Source: Methylococcus sp. EFPC2 (lineage in GTDB: Bacteria; Pseudomonadota; Gammaproteobacteria; Methylococcales; Methylococcaceae). From it: a stretch of 64,000 nucleotides of DNA. Every line of letters begins with the position of its first letter. Position 1 is the stretch's first letter. The DNA lies in NCBI RefSeq assembly GCF_016925495.1, contig NZ_CP070491.1:992001-1056000 (forward strand), read 5' to 3'. Shown here one piece after another: positions 1-8,336 of this stretch. A program made the translations under genes and the position numbers. Below the pieces are notes generated by a model. It was not told the origin of the DNA, ran no database searches, and saw only the letters and a list, made by a program, of their open reading frames with translations.

Positions 1-92
1 CCCCAGCTGGGATCATCGCGTACGAACCGCCAGGGTGCCGTACAGGAGTTCGCCTTCTCCATGCCGACCTGAAGGAGATCGACAGGGAGAAG

Positions 93-113
93 GCGCCGAC
101 ACGAGGTCGGCGC
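93..113 (-). terminator. Hairpin just after the cobT-like stop codon
   Basis: GCGCCGAC and GTCGGCGC form a perfect 8-bp stem with a 5-nt loop, starting about 6 nt after the stop codon of the VWA gene. No run of T follows on the minus strand, so it may stabilise the 3' end or be a weak terminator. I see no gene in bases 1-92. Confidence 0.35.
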
Positions 114-118
114 ATGGT

Positions 119-1912
119 TCATGGATTGATCAGCAGATCCTTCGCCAGTTCGAACAACCGGGTTCGCAGCTCGCCAAGGTCGTTGATCACGATGGACTTC
201 GGATAAAGGTGACTCACGTCGATACCTAAACCAATCCCCACCCCTTCGATACCGGAGCGCTGGCAGCGCGCCAGAATGTCCAGGGTCGACAAACGGTCGT
301 CGGGCTGGCCGTCGGTCAGGACCATCACCACCCTGCGGGGTTCGCGACACCGGCACAACGACGCGGCGGCGTACCAGATCGCCTCGGCCATCGGCGTGCT
401 GCCGCCCGGCGTCAAGGCGAAAGCCCCGACGTTTGGACGGAGCTTCTCGCCATGACGGAGCACGGTATACACCGACCGTTCATCCCCGCCCGGAAAGGCG
501 GTGATCGCCGGATTCACGCCCGGTATGCCTTCCAGGGCCAGCGCCAACGCCATGGATGCATCCAGCGCTAGCGGCATCCGCGCCCCCATCGCGCGGCCGG
601 CCGTGTCGTGGGCCTGATAACCCATGCTGTCCGAGCGGTCGATGAGCAGGTGAATCGCCGTGTTGGGATTCACCTTGTGCGCCTGGCGCAGAAAGATTCG
701 GGTTTCGCCGGCGGGCAGCCTATGCAGCTGCCCGCTGTCGATCCGCTGACCGCAGCGTTTGCGGACGGGCCGATTACGACGATGCGACTGCACCACACCC
801 TGGAGGGCTGCCCGGATCTTCCCGGATTCCCCCTGAACCTTGCGGTGCAGAGCCAGACCCATGGCTTCGTTGCGCCCGGGATCATCGCCGCCGGGCAGGC
901 AGACAGGAACCACCTGGGCGTCGTCGATCCTCAGCGCCTCCTTTACCGCCTCGAAGACATCCTGTTCCAGGTCGTCTTCGTCGGCGCCGAGGATTTGCTG
1001 AAGCAGTGTCTCCAAAGCCGCGGTGTCGATCCCGGCGGGCTGAAGCCCGTCGTCGTCAGGGTTGGGTTGCTCCGAACCGGCGGCACCGCCCGATGCAGGA
1101 CTTGCCCGATCCGTGTTTTGGCCTGCTTGGCCGTCATCCGGGTTGGTGTCTGCCGTTTCGTCGTGTCCAGACTCCGGCCGGCAATTCTCTTCGCCAGCAC
1201 CTCTATCGGATGCTTCCGGATTGGTACCATCGTCCCGGTCCGAATCGGACCCGCTTGCCGGACTTGTAGCCTCGGCTTCCTTTTCCTTCCGGACTTCGTC
1301 CTCGATCATCTCGAGGATCTGGTCTGCCAGAGATAGGCAGTCGCGCTCGCAGGAAAGGCCTTCCGGTACTTCCGACAGCAAACCCTTCAGGCGGATCACG
1401 GCGCCCTTGGGAAATCGGGCCCTCAGGGCTTTCTCGCTTTCGGTCACCAGCGGCGTGAGGGCGGTCTGCCCCAGCACCCGGGCACGCAGGCTCTTGAGCA
1501 CGTAGCCGTGGAGGATGTCACCGGGATGATCCTGCTCTGTATGAGCCTTGAACTTGCCCTGAGCGATCATCTTTTCGATGGTCCTGCGGATGGTCAGCCG
1601 GGTACCGGGAAATTCCTTGGCGCCTTCGTGCTCGATGCGAACATCCTCGATGGCGCCACAGAGGCGTCGGCGGATGACCGAACGCCCGTAATCGATCGAG
1701 AAGTCAGAATGGCGAATGTGGAATGCCTCGTGAGCCAGCAGCCCCCAGGCGTAATCCTTGTAATCCGGATCGTCGCCGTCATAGCCGGGCAACTGGATAG
1801 CATCTCCCGTGGTATAGGCTTGGTCGCCACCGACTCGGACCTTGATGCCGAAGCGCTGGCCGATGGCGGCGGCTACGATGGGAAATGCCCTGTTCAGGGT
1901 TCTATCTTTCAT
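119..1912 (-). CDS. CobT-like VWA-domain protein of ICE backbone
   Basis: The product has 597 residues. The C-terminal third is a von Willebrand factor A domain with an intact MIDAS motif (IDRSDSM, then TDGQPDD). The middle (about 220-320) is a low-complexity acidic stretch rich in D, E, G, S and P, as in the CobT subunit of cobalt chelatase. ATG at 1912 is chosen because AAGGAG sits 6 nt upstream; an in-frame start at 1957 lies inside the leader and has no such site. The partner AAA ATPase (5065-6009) lies in the same operon, matching the cobS/cobT-annotated pair of SXT/R391 elements. No other cobalamin genes are present, so a role in vitamin B12 synthesis is unlikely; a MoxR/VWA chaperone-like role is inferred. 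Confidence 0.85.
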   Translation of the reverse strand: MKDRTLNRAFPIVAAAIGQRFGIKVRVGGDQAYTTGDAIQLPGYDGDDPDYKDYAWGLLAHEAFHIRHSDFSIDYGRSVIRRRLCGAIEDVRIEHEGAKEFPGTRLTIRRTIEKMIAQGKFKAHTEQDHPGDILHGYVLKSLRARVLGQTALTPLVTESEKALRARFPKGAVIRLKGLLSEVPEGLSCERDCLSLADQILEMIEDEVRKEKEAEATSPASGSDSDRDDGTNPEASDRGAGEENCRPESGHDETADTNPDDGQAGQNTDRASPASGGAAGSEQPNPDDDGLQPAGIDTAALETLLQQILGADEDDLEQDVFEAVKEALRIDDAQVVPVCLPGGDDPGRNEAMGLALHRKVQGESGKIRAALQGVVQSHRRNRPVRKRCGQRIDSGQLHRLPAGETRIFLRQAHKVNPNTAIHLLIDRSDSMGYQAHDTAGRAMGARMPLALDASMALALALEGIPGVNPAITAFPGGDERSVYTVLRHGEKLRPNVGAFALTPGGSTPMAEAIWYAAASLCRCREPRRVVMVLTDGQPDDRLSTLDILARCQRSGIEGVGIGLGIDVSHLYPKSIVINDLGELRTRLFELAKDLLINP

Positions 1913-1920
1913 GGTTTGGC

Positions 1921-1980
1921 TCCTTGAGAGCGGGACAAACCATGCCCGGAGGGGCAAGTTCGCCCCGGTGGGGTTGTAGG
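1921..1980 (-). promoter_or_regulatory. Structured leader 1 (before cobT-like gene)
   Basis: On the minus strand the order is CAACCCC, outer strand CGGGGCGAAC, hairpin TGCCC-CTCC-GGGCA, outer strand GTTTGTCCCG, then the SD AAGGAG and ATG. The outer stem pairs over 10 bp with two G-U pairs. It is one of eight related leaders in this operon. Confidence 0.65.
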
Positions 1981-2001
1981 ATGGCGGCGCCTATCGTGTG
2001 A

Positions 2002-2811
2002 TCACACCGCCGTAGTCGTTCGATCGTCCGGTAGCACCGCTCCGTAGTGCCTGGCGATGATCCGGTTGACCTTGTCCAATAGCGTTCGGTCCTTGAACCA
2101 GACATGGAGGTTCTGATTCTTGTAGAGCTTGAACCGCAGGTAGTCGGTTTCGACCACGGCCGGCTTTGTTCGGGAGGCCTGCGAGACCCGTGCAGCGGCA
2201 TCGCAGAGCGGTTCCTTTGGTGTCCTTCCGTCCAGCAGAAGGAAGATGCGGTCCAGGTCGCGGACCTGTTGCTCCCGCTCGCCGTAATGATTGAATCCGT
2301 AATCACCCAAGGCGCCCTTCATGACCAGGCTCTCGCCGACGCGGAATGCGTTGTTGCGTCGGAAGGCCTGCCTGTTCAGGGATTGGAACACGGTGATCAC
2401 GCCACGCTCGAAGATCCGCTCGGCATTCATCACCATCTCCCGAAAGGTCATGGCCGCATTGTCGAGCGTGAACTCGGGCGGCGTTTTCAGTGACTCGTTG
2501 AAGTCTTTGAGCGCCTGGGCATCCATGACTGCCTTCAGCCCGAGCGCATCGCGAAGATGCGCCCAGGCTTCCCGATCAAGGCAGGCTCGAACAACGGTAA
2601 CGAGGTCGTGCACATCTCCCTGATCCAGTTGATAGAAAGCTTGACGGTCCAGGCCGGAATACAAGCGGACATATTTAGCAGAAGGCGCCGCCTTGGCGAA
2701 TTCCCGCGAGGCATCGGCCAACAGGCTGAATCCTCGTTCTACCAGCTCCAGGCAACGGTCACGGTGTGCGACCAGATCCTCGATGGACCCGGCACGAATA
2801 AGCTCGTTCAT
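2002..2811 (-). CDS. DUF4942-type protein
   Basis: The product has 269 residues. The C-terminal half (about 200-260) carries the block LYKNQNLHVWFKDRTLLDKV followed by a conserved RHYG, which resembles DUF4942, a domain found in mobile-element proteins and fused to some DNA methyltransferases. No methyltransferase motif is visible, so this is a stand-alone version of unknown function. ATG at 2811 has GGAGG 7 nt upstream. It sits between a 72-residue unknown gene and the cobT-like gene, each separated by its own leader. Assignment to the domain is from memory of the family pattern. Confidence 0.65.
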   Translation of the reverse strand: MNELIRAGSIEDLVAHRDRCLELVERGFSLLADASREFAKAAPSAKYVRLYSGLDRQAFYQLDQGDVHDLVTVVRACLDREAWAHLRDALGLKAVMDAQALKDFNESLKTPPEFTLDNAAMTFREMVMNAERIFERGVITVFQSLNRQAFRRNNAFRVGESLVMKGALGDYGFNHYGEREQQVRDLDRIFLLLDGRTPKEPLCDAAARVSQASRTKPAVVETDYLRFKLYKNQNLHVWFKDRTLLDKVNRIIARHYGAVLPDDRTTTAV

Positions 2812-2814
2812 GAT

Positions 2815-2880
2815 TTGCCTCCGATAAGAAAACGGGGCAAACCAAGCCGCAAGGGCAGAGTTTGCCCCTATGGGGTTAAG
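2815..2880 (-). promoter_or_regulatory. Structured leader 2 (before DUF4942 gene)
   Basis: Minus strand: AACCCC, then GGGGCAAAC, an inner hairpin with loop around CTTGC, then GTTTGCCCC. The 9-bp outer stem is perfect Watson-Crick. It lies directly before the SD GGAGG of the next gene. Confidence 0.65.
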
Positions 2881-2888
2881 GTCGATGA

Positions 2889-3107
2889 CTACAACGTATC
2901 GACGGGAGCGACGGGAATGCTGCGCCCCGCTTCATCGATGTAATGTTCGAGACCGTGGCGTTGCGCTTCCCGACGGGCGGCATCGTGCGTGTTACTCGTC
3001 ACGAAGCCTTGCGTCTTGTGGAAAAGGCCTTGCGGCCCAACCACGCCGAACTCCCTTTGCCAGCCTCCCGGAGGACGGCCGCAGTCGATGATTCTGACGG
3101 TTTTCAT
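2889..3107 (-). CDS. Small unknown ICE protein, 72 residues
   Basis: I do not recognise this protein. It fills the space between the DUF3150 gene (stop 3119) and leader 2, on the same strand. The composition is balanced and protein-like, beginning MKTVRIIDCGRPPGGW, with a single Cys and no membrane segment or signal peptide. ATG at 3107 follows only 11 bases after the upstream stop, with a weak SD (GCGAG), so translation is probably coupled to DUF3150. An in-frame start at 3128 would overlap the upstream gene and is less likely. Confidence 0.6.
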   Translation of the reverse strand: MKTVRIIDCGRPPGGWQREFGVVGPQGLFHKTQGFVTSNTHDAARREAQRHGLEHYIDEAGRSIPVAPVDTL

Positions 3108-3118
3108 GGCGCTCGCTG

Positions 3119-4237
3119 TCAGAACCAAAATTCAACCAGGGATGCCGAATCAAGTTCGGGTTTCAACGCAGGAATCAAGACTTCTGCCTCTACCGAAGCG
3201 GCTTCGGCGGGAACCTCATCTGTGTCCATTTCCTCCTCGATACCCTCGAACAGACCGAATCGGTCGATGGCCGAGGATTCCGATGGACTGTCCGGTGTGG
3301 TCAAGGTGTCCAGCTCGGCGTGCGGTTCCTCGTCCGGGACGGACATTGGGGGAGCCCTTCTTTCCGTTACCGACGGCGACAGCGCTTCCTGGCTCAGCCC
3401 CTCCCCGTGCCGCTTGATCTTTTCCGGATCGGACAGCAGCAAGGCGAAGGCAAAGACTTCCTGGAGGTAGACGCCATCGAGGGCGCCCACCTTCGGTACT
3501 CGGGACAGCAAGGCGTCTATGGACTGCACCACCGGGCTCACCCGATGATCCAGAAACGCGAGCCCGTCCAGCTTGTCGCGGATCCGCTTGAAGGGACTCA
3601 AGGCCTTTCGTGTCACGCTTTGCCGTCCCAGCAGGGAGTGTTCCACCAGATCGTTGGCATCCTGGGCGACTTCCCGGAACAGGTTGTCGCTCATAGACTC
3701 GACCTTACGGCTCAGGCTTTCGGCGATCTCCTGCGAGCTTTCGCCTTCGAGCGATTCAGGCTGCGAAACCCGAAACACCACATAGTCGAACCGCAGGCCG
3801 GCCGCCACCACATCGACAGGATCCACCGCGCGGCAGATCGCTTGCGCGAAGGCCGGATGCTTGGCGACCCAGTCGGAGATGGACTCGTCGTAACGGGACA
3901 GGAACTCACCGCGCGCGGTTTCGAAGCTCGAGGCGATCCGATCCAGCTCGCACCGAATCGAACCGATGGCGCCTTCCGGCACGGCGAAACCGCCCAGGAA
4001 GCGGGTGCCGACCTTGAGACAAATCCGCTCGGCTTCCTTCTTGAGGCGGTTGAACACCGCCAGCTCGCCGGGGTCGGCGATCTTCTTCGAGCCCAGCGAC
4101 GCCAAGTCCTCCGGCGGCAACACGCTACCGTCGGCCAGAATCAAATCCTCCTTGCGGAGTTTCTTCCGCCCGCCCCAGATGGTGGCATCCAGTTTGACCA
4201 CCAGCAGGCGGTCCAAAATCAATGTGGTTTCTTGCAT
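3119..4237 (-). CDS. DUF3150-type ICE protein
   Basis: The product has 372 residues. The N-terminal block (LVVKLDATIWGGRKKLRKED, then a conserved DLASLGSKK and FLGGFAVPE) matches the DUF3150 family carried by SXT/R391 and IncA/C-type elements. The C-terminal 100 residues are acidic and likely disordered. ATG at 4237 has AAGGAG 8 nt upstream; a start at 4300 would fall within the leader. The function is unknown. In related elements it is linked to the cobS/cobT-like pair, as here, which suggests but does not prove a shared pathway. Confidence 0.8.
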   Translation of the reverse strand: MQETTLILDRLLVVKLDATIWGGRKKLRKEDLILADGSVLPPEDLASLGSKKIADPGELAVFNRLKKEAERICLKVGTRFLGGFAVPEGAIGSIRCELDRIASSFETARGEFLSRYDESISDWVAKHPAFAQAICRAVDPVDVVAAGLRFDYVVFRVSQPESLEGESSQEIAESLSRKVESMSDNLFREVAQDANDLVEHSLLGRQSVTRKALSPFKRIRDKLDGLAFLDHRVSPVVQSIDALLSRVPKVGALDGVYLQEVFAFALLLSDPEKIKRHGEGLSQEALSPSVTERRAPPMSVPDEEPHAELDTLTTPDSPSESSAIDRFGLFEGIEEEMDTDEVPAEAASVEAEVLIPALKPELDSASLVEFWF

Positions 4238-4260
4238 GGTACGTCTCCTTAGGTTGTGAA

Positions 4261-4310
4261 GGGACGCACCACGCCCCCAGGGGCGAACGATGCGCCCCAT
4301 GGGGGTTGAA
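4261..4310 (-). promoter_or_regulatory. Structured leader 3 (before DUF3150 gene)
   Basis: Minus strand: CAACCCCC, GGGGCGCATC, hairpin CGCCCC-TG-GGGGCG, then GGTGCGTCCC. The outer strands pair over 10 bp with two G-U pairs. AAGGAG follows about 17 nt later. Confidence 0.65.
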
Positions 4311-4327
4311 CGAATTCGGCGATGACT

Positions 4328-5065
4328 TTAAAAGTAGAAATTGTCGCCGACCAATGTGGTCAAATTGATCCTAGGCTGCAGGAGTTCCAGGGCTTCCGCC
4401 AAGGGCCTCACCGATTCCAGATCGGTACCGAACCAGGCCAACAGCTCGGGTTCGGCCTTGAGATCGCCGATCTCACGGGCCTCTTCGCCGGCGATACCGA
4501 TTTGCACATTGTCCAGTTCCGATTGCCGCAAGGCCAACAGGAACAGCAGCGGAATGACTCCGTGACCTTGGCGAATCTTGCCGGAAAGCTCCACAAGGGC
4601 ATCGCTCTCGGTCAGGTCGATCAACTGTCGCCAGCCGTCCCATCTGGATGACGCCTCGATGTCGCCGGCCGCCTTGATCAGTCCGATCAACGATTGAACC
4701 CGGTTGCCGAGCCGATCTCGAACCGCCGGTTTTCCCGGGTTTGTGAGCTCGATGCTCCAGTACACCGCCTTGATGCGAGGGCGGACTGGCGGAGTGGCCG
4801 GCGTAACGCCTTGAATTGGCGTCAGCAGATTGCCCGCCGCATCGATCTGGACGCGGCCGACGAGTTCATAACCCTTGCGCCGTTTGGCCTGCTTCAGGTG
4901 GTGAACCTCGTCCGGATGCCGCAGGGGTTTAGTCTTGTCCTGGGGCAAGCGGGATCCGGTCCGGCCCCACCGTGTGGTGAAGCTGCCGTCGCCGTTGAGC
5001 CGGATCGCCCAGTCCTTGGACGAACCGTCGGCATGGCTGTATCGATAAAGCTCGAATTCAGCCAT
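4328..5065 (-). CDS. WGR-domain protein
   Basis: The product has 245 residues. Residues 1-75 form a WGR domain (FELYRY, DWAIRLNGDG, TRWGRTGS), a nucleic-acid-binding module also found in PARPs and in MolR-type bacterial proteins. The remainder has no motif I recognise. The start at 5065 overlaps the stop codon of the upstream AAA ATPase (TGATG), so the two are translationally coupled. This is the only large gene of the operon without its own structured leader apart from ssb and yqaJ, which fits coupling. A link to the MoxR/CobS-like ATPase is inferred from this overlap. Confidence 0.8.
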   Translation of the reverse strand: MAEFELYRYSHADGSSKDWAIRLNGDGSFTTRWGRTGSRLPQDKTKPLRHPDEVHHLKQAKRRKGYELVGRVQIDAAGNLLTPIQGVTPATPPVRPRIKAVYWSIELTNPGKPAVRDRLGNRVQSLIGLIKAAGDIEASSRWDGWRQLIDLTESDALVELSGKIRQGHGVIPLLFLLALRQSELDNVQIGIAGEEAREIGDLKAEPELLAWFGTDLESVRPLAEALELLQPRINLTTLVGDNFYF

Positions 5066-6009
5066 CAGGCACCTCCCCAGTCCTCGCCGAAGACATCCGA
5101 GGCGATGCGATGGATTGCTTCGCGCTCGGCCGGCTCGGCCCGTAGGGTCAGCGCCCTGTCCAGGGCATAGGCCAGGGCGTTGGGCGCTCCCTTGAAGGTC
5201 GCCGCCAGGCTGGCCCATCGGATCAGACCGCGGGTTGACAGCGTGACGGACAACTCGCCCGCACCATCCTGTCCGCCCAGGAAGACCTTGCGGATCTGGT
5301 TGGCGACCTTGACCATCTTTTCCATCACCGGCTGGGGCATGGTGGGTACCACGTCGACCAGCAGTTGCATTTCCTCAGCCGGGTCCGGATAACCCACTTC
5401 CATCAGTCGAAACCGGTCCAGGAAGGCCAGATTTTGCCTGAGGATGCCTTGGTAGAGTCCCGATTGATCGCCGGAACCGGCGCTGTTGCCGGTGGCCGCC
5501 AGGCGGAACTTGGGATGGGGCTTTACCGCTTCGCCGGTTTGCGGCAATGTCAACGGCTTGCCCTCGACGATGTCGTTGAGGCCGATCAGTTCGGACGGCT
5601 CCATGGCGTCGATCTCGTTCACCAGGAAGATGTGTCCGTGACGGACCGCCAGGGTCAACGGCCCGTCGACCCAACGCATCTCGCCACCGCCCAGCAGCAT
5701 GTATTGCCCCAGGAGGTCATTGAGTTCCAGCCGGCCGTGGCCGGTGACGGTCTGCACCGGCCAGTTCAGCCGGGCCGCGACTTGCTCGATCAGCGAGGTC
5801 TTGCCGGAGCCCGTGGGACCGGTGATAAACAGCCCATCCCCCTTGGGGGCGGACAGAAAGGCCAACACGTCCCGCAAGTGATCCTTGCGGAAGATGTAGT
5901 CCTTCCGCAGCGGCACGAAAGGGTGGGACGCATCGGCAAAGCCTTCGACGACCATGGCGGCCGGCGCCGGCACGCCGAAGGTGGTGGATACGGGAAATGC
6001 TTGGTACAT
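5065..6009 (-). CDS. MoxR/CobS-like AAA+ ATPase
   Basis: The product has 314 residues. Walker A is GPTGSGKTSLI near residue 63, Walker B is IFLVNEIDAM near residue 125, and the sensor region has RLAATGNS. The family includes MoxR ATPases and the CobS chelatase subunit, which work with a VWA partner; the CobT-like partner lies at 119-1912. ATG at 6009 has a strong AAAGGAGG 7 nt upstream. SXT/R391 elements carry an orthologous gene usually called cobS, although no cobalt chelatase role has been shown there. The downstream WGR gene overlaps its stop. Confidence 0.85.
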   Translation of the reverse strand: MYQAFPVSTTFGVPAPAAMVVEGFADASHPFVPLRKDYIFRKDHLRDVLAFLSAPKGDGLFITGPTGSGKTSLIEQVAARLNWPVQTVTGHGRLELNDLLGQYMLLGGGEMRWVDGPLTLAVRHGHIFLVNEIDAMEPSELIGLNDIVEGKPLTLPQTGEAVKPHPKFRLAATGNSAGSGDQSGLYQGILRQNLAFLDRFRLMEVGYPDPAEEMQLLVDVVPTMPQPVMEKMVKVANQIRKVFLGGQDGAGELSVTLSTRGLIRWASLAATFKGAPNALAYALDRALTLRAEPAEREAIHRIASDVFGEDWGGA

Positions 6010-6039
6010 GGGAACCTCCTTTGCAGGGTTACACCCGCG

Positions 6040-6092
6040 ATGAAGGCTCACGTCTCCCCCGAAGGAAAGGCTGAACCTCCCCGTCGGGGTTG
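6040..6092 (-). promoter_or_regulatory. Structured leader 4 (before AAA ATPase gene)
   Basis: Minus strand: CAACCCC, GGAGGTTCA, inner CCTTCGGGGG, then TGAGCCTTC. The outer pairing is 9 bp with two G-U pairs. The spacing to the SD is longer than in the other leaders. Confidence 0.55.
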
Positions 6093-6144
6093 CGTATTGA
6101 GGATGCCGCGTTACGATGAAGCTTTCGGTAACGGACATCCCATC

Positions 6145-6354
6145 ATGATCAAACTGGGCGACAAGCTGCGACTCAGCGAACGCGAACTCGGCGCTTTCCG
6201 CAAGATGACCGGCGTCTACCAGACACCGGCCACCGTGGACGAGCACAACGGCGCCCTGGAGCGCGCGGCTTTGGCTTGGATGGACGAAGACGACAGTCCC
6301 GCCTCCCGGTTGCTTCAGGCCGTTTTACTCGCCGAACGCATCCCGAAGGAGTAG
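6145..6354 (+). CDS. Possible small plus-strand gene, 69 residues
   Basis: This ORF fills the only sizeable gap (about 6097-6324) in the minus-strand operon and runs against it. The product (begins MIKLGDKLRLSERELGAF) is charged and helical in composition, which is protein-like. A possible promoter is TTGCGT, 16 bp, TACGAT just upstream; the SD is weak (ACGGA). Its last 30 bases overlap the 3' end of the convergent gene at 6325-6612. I recognise no family. It could be chance coding in GC-rich DNA. Confidence 0.35.
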   Translation: MIKLGDKLRLSERELGAFRKMTGVYQTPATVDEHNGALERAALAWMDEDDSPASRLLQAVLLAERIPKE

Positions 6355-6612
6355 TTCGGCCAACAGCGCAGCCTTGCGGCGACCGATGGCCTTCAGTCCC
6401 AGGAGTTGGCGCAGCGTTTCCGCCTGCCCCCGGTCCATGAGCGCAAGCAGGAGCATGCGCGCCATGTCGTCGTGCAACTCCCGGAAGATGTCGGGATGGC
6501 CCAGCAAGGCACCGGCCACCGTGGCGGGTTTTTCCGTTGCCAGGTCCAGCAGGGTGTTCTCGGCTGCCAGTTGGGCCGCTTTCACGGCCAATCGATCGTG
6601 GTTTCTGCTCAT
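6325..6612 (-). CDS. Unknown ICE protein, 95 residues
   Basis: Not recognised. The product is rich in Ala and Leu and predicted helical throughout (for example DDMARMLLLALMDRGQAETL), without signal peptide or Cys. ATG at 6612 has AGGAGG 6 nt upstream and a leader of the operon's common type directly before it, which supports a real gene. It lies between yqaJ and the AAA ATPase on the same strand. Confidence 0.65.
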   Translation of the reverse strand: MSRNHDRLAVKAAQLAAENTLLDLATEKPATVAGALLGHPDIFRELHDDMARMLLLALMDRGQAETLRQLLGLKAIGRRKAALLAELLLRDAFGE

Positions 6613-6635
6613 AACTGCCTCCTGATTCAAAATCA

Positions 6636-6682
6636 AGGGAGACAGCTCTCCCACAGGGGAGATGTCTCCCCTATGGGTGAAT
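6636..6682 (-). promoter_or_regulatory. Structured leader 5
   Basis: Minus strand: CACCC, GGGAGACA, hairpin CTCCCCTGTGGGAG, TGTCTCCC, then AGGAGG. The outer stem is 8 bp and perfect. The sequence differs from leaders 1-4 but the pairing is kept. The 210 bases further upstream (6683-6894) hold nothing I can identify. Confidence 0.65.
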
Positions 6683-6894
6683 GGCCTTGCGGCGGGTTGA
6701 ACCGGGTTTGACGCACCCGGCACGGCGAAGGAACCCCTTCGCCGCCGCCCTAGGACGGAACGCCTGCACTAGGCAGGATTTCGGCGTTTCCAATCGGAAA
6801 GCGCCAAAAGTCAGTAACCAGTCTTTTCCGCTGACGCCTGCCGCGGACAAGTGCCAAGGGAAAAGCCCCGGTCAATACCGGGGCGGTTGAATCA

Positions 6895-7893
6895 TCAGAA
6901 CCAGTAATCGAGACCGGCCACCCGTTTCAGGGCTTCCGGCTCGAACGGCACTTCGGTTCTGCGGTCCTCGTCGTCGCGCAGAGTCAGCCGAACCTGCTCG
7001 GCACCTTTGCGCCGGAACGGCTCCAGATCGCTCTCCTGGACATCCGGTCGCAACTGCTGCAAGGTAGCCCTATAGTCGATGGCGCCGCGCCTGAGATAGC
7101 GGCTGATGCGTACACCCGACGATTCGGCGAGGGTGAACTCGCCCATCATCGCCAGGAAGCGCTGCTCCAGCTCGGCCATCTTCTTCTCTATGCCTTTGAG
7201 TTCGGCCACGTAGGGCGACCGTTTCTCATCGAGCTGCCGATAGTCGGCGGCCAGACGGAGCCAGGCTTCCAGTTCCGGACCTCTCGGTACATACAGGTCC
7301 CGCTCCGGATCCAAGGGCGGTTCCTTGCCGGTCTTGATGCATTCCCAGAAGACCCGGGCCCGCTCGACGATTTGGACGATGCAGTCGTCGTCGCGGGGAA
7401 CATCGAGGTCCAGCACCTCCTCGCCGAAGATCAGCGAAAGAAAGGCCTTGTCGGACTCGGCCACGTAGATCTGGGTCTGTACCTGGGTGTAATAGCGCCG
7501 GTACAGTTCCGATTCGGTGCCGTTGGCCTGCGCCTCGCGAAACCTCGCCTCCGTCGGGGCCTTCAGTTCGACCGGATGTCCGTCATCGGTGAGCCCGTCG
7601 AACGAAGCCCGGAGTATGGGCTCCCCGGTCGATTCGGCGCAGATCGGCAACAGCAGGACACCGTGCCGATCCTCGAAGCGCCGGCGGGCGATCGGTTCCT
7701 CCCGAAGGCCGCGCTGGACATGGGGATTGCCGGAAAGGTCTTCCGGCAGCACCAGGCCGCGCTTCTCCGCCCACAGACGCCAAGGCGTCTTGTAGGGCGA
7801 ACCCATCAGGACCGGCGCCTCGGAAGCGGTGACGCCGGCGTTGCGCCAGGCATGCCATTGTGGCGTGCGTTGCTTCAGGTCCACGATCTTCAT
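6895..7893 (-). CDS. YqaJ-family exonuclease (recombination)
   Basis: The product has 332 residues and belongs to the YqaJ/lambda-exonuclease-like nuclease family. Family landmarks are RTPQWHAWRNAGVTASEAP at the N-terminus, a conserved RGLREEP, and the catalytic D...ExK element in FDGLTDDG/PVELKAP near residue 109. Such nucleases resect double-strand ends to load the annealase Bet (8337-9233). The ATG at 7893 overlaps the stop of the upstream gene by ATGA, indicating coupled translation. SXT/R391 elements carry the same ssb-bet-exo set, which drives recombination between elements. The C-terminal 100 residues include a predicted helical segment. Confidence 0.85.
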   Translation of the reverse strand: MKIVDLKQRTPQWHAWRNAGVTASEAPVLMGSPYKTPWRLWAEKRGLVLPEDLSGNPHVQRGLREEPIARRRFEDRHGVLLLPICAESTGEPILRASFDGLTDDGHPVELKAPTEARFREAQANGTESELYRRYYTQVQTQIYVAESDKAFLSLIFGEEVLDLDVPRDDDCIVQIVERARVFWECIKTGKEPPLDPERDLYVPRGPELEAWLRLAADYRQLDEKRSPYVAELKGIEKKMAELEQRFLAMMGEFTLAESSGVRISRYLRRGAIDYRATLQQLRPDVQESDLEPFRRKGAEQVRLTLRDDEDRRTEVPFEPEALKRVAGLDYWF

Positions 7894-8255
7894 GCCGTCC
7901 TCCCATCGAGGACAGTTGCGTCGGGAGTGCCAACGCGATCTCGTCTTCGCACGCTCAGTTGAACTTCGATAGCCAAGGCTTCCTCCGTCTGCCGCAATAA
8001 ACGGGCGCAAGCCGCAGCCTGCTCGACGTCCTCGAAGAACAGCAGCGTCGCATCCTCGGATTCGAAACTGCGAGCACCGAAGTGCTGGGCGATGCATTCC
8101 AGATCCGATCTGGGCCGTTCGCCTTCGAGTTGCCGCCAGATCCGTTCCAGGAATTGCCGTCCGTGCTTGCGCACCGCGGCCGGCGTTTCGTAACGTTCCC
8201 AGTCGGTGTGCAGCGGCAACCGGTTGGCCGATTTGGTGGGGTTTGAATCGTTCAT
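7890..8255 (-). CDS. Unknown protein between bet and yqaJ, 121 residues
   Basis: Not recognised. The product is charged with no signal peptide, membrane segment or metal motif. ATG at 8255 has GGAGGA 6 nt upstream and is preceded by a structured leader. Its stop overlaps the yqaJ start (ATGA), so the two are likely co-translated, and a role alongside the exonuclease is possible but inferred only from position. Confidence 0.65.
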   Translation of the reverse strand: MNDSNPTKSANRLPLHTDWERYETPAAVRKHGRQFLERIWRQLEGERPRSDLECIAQHFGARSFESEDATLLFFEDVEQAAACARLLRQTEEALAIEVQLSVRRRDRVGTPDATVLDGRTA

Positions 8256-8270
8256 GGCATCCTCCAGAAG

Positions 8271-8327
8271 GGACGGCCATGACCCATCCCCCAAAGGGCG
8301 ATGGATGGCGCCCCGGGTAGGGTTTAG
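8271..8327 (-). promoter_or_regulatory. Structured leader 6
   Basis: Minus strand: AAACCC, GGGGCGCCAT, inner CATCGCCC-TTTG-GGGGATG, then ATGGCCGTCCC. The outer stem contains a one-base bulge. AACCC could also pair with GGGT beyond the inner hairpin. Confidence 0.55.
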
Positions 8328-8336
8328 AGAATCGGA

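Noticed and set aside
119-6009. Cobalamin biosynthesis (CobS/CobT) as the function
   Set aside because: No other corrin genes; the pair is embedded in an ICE operon, so a B12 role is not supported.
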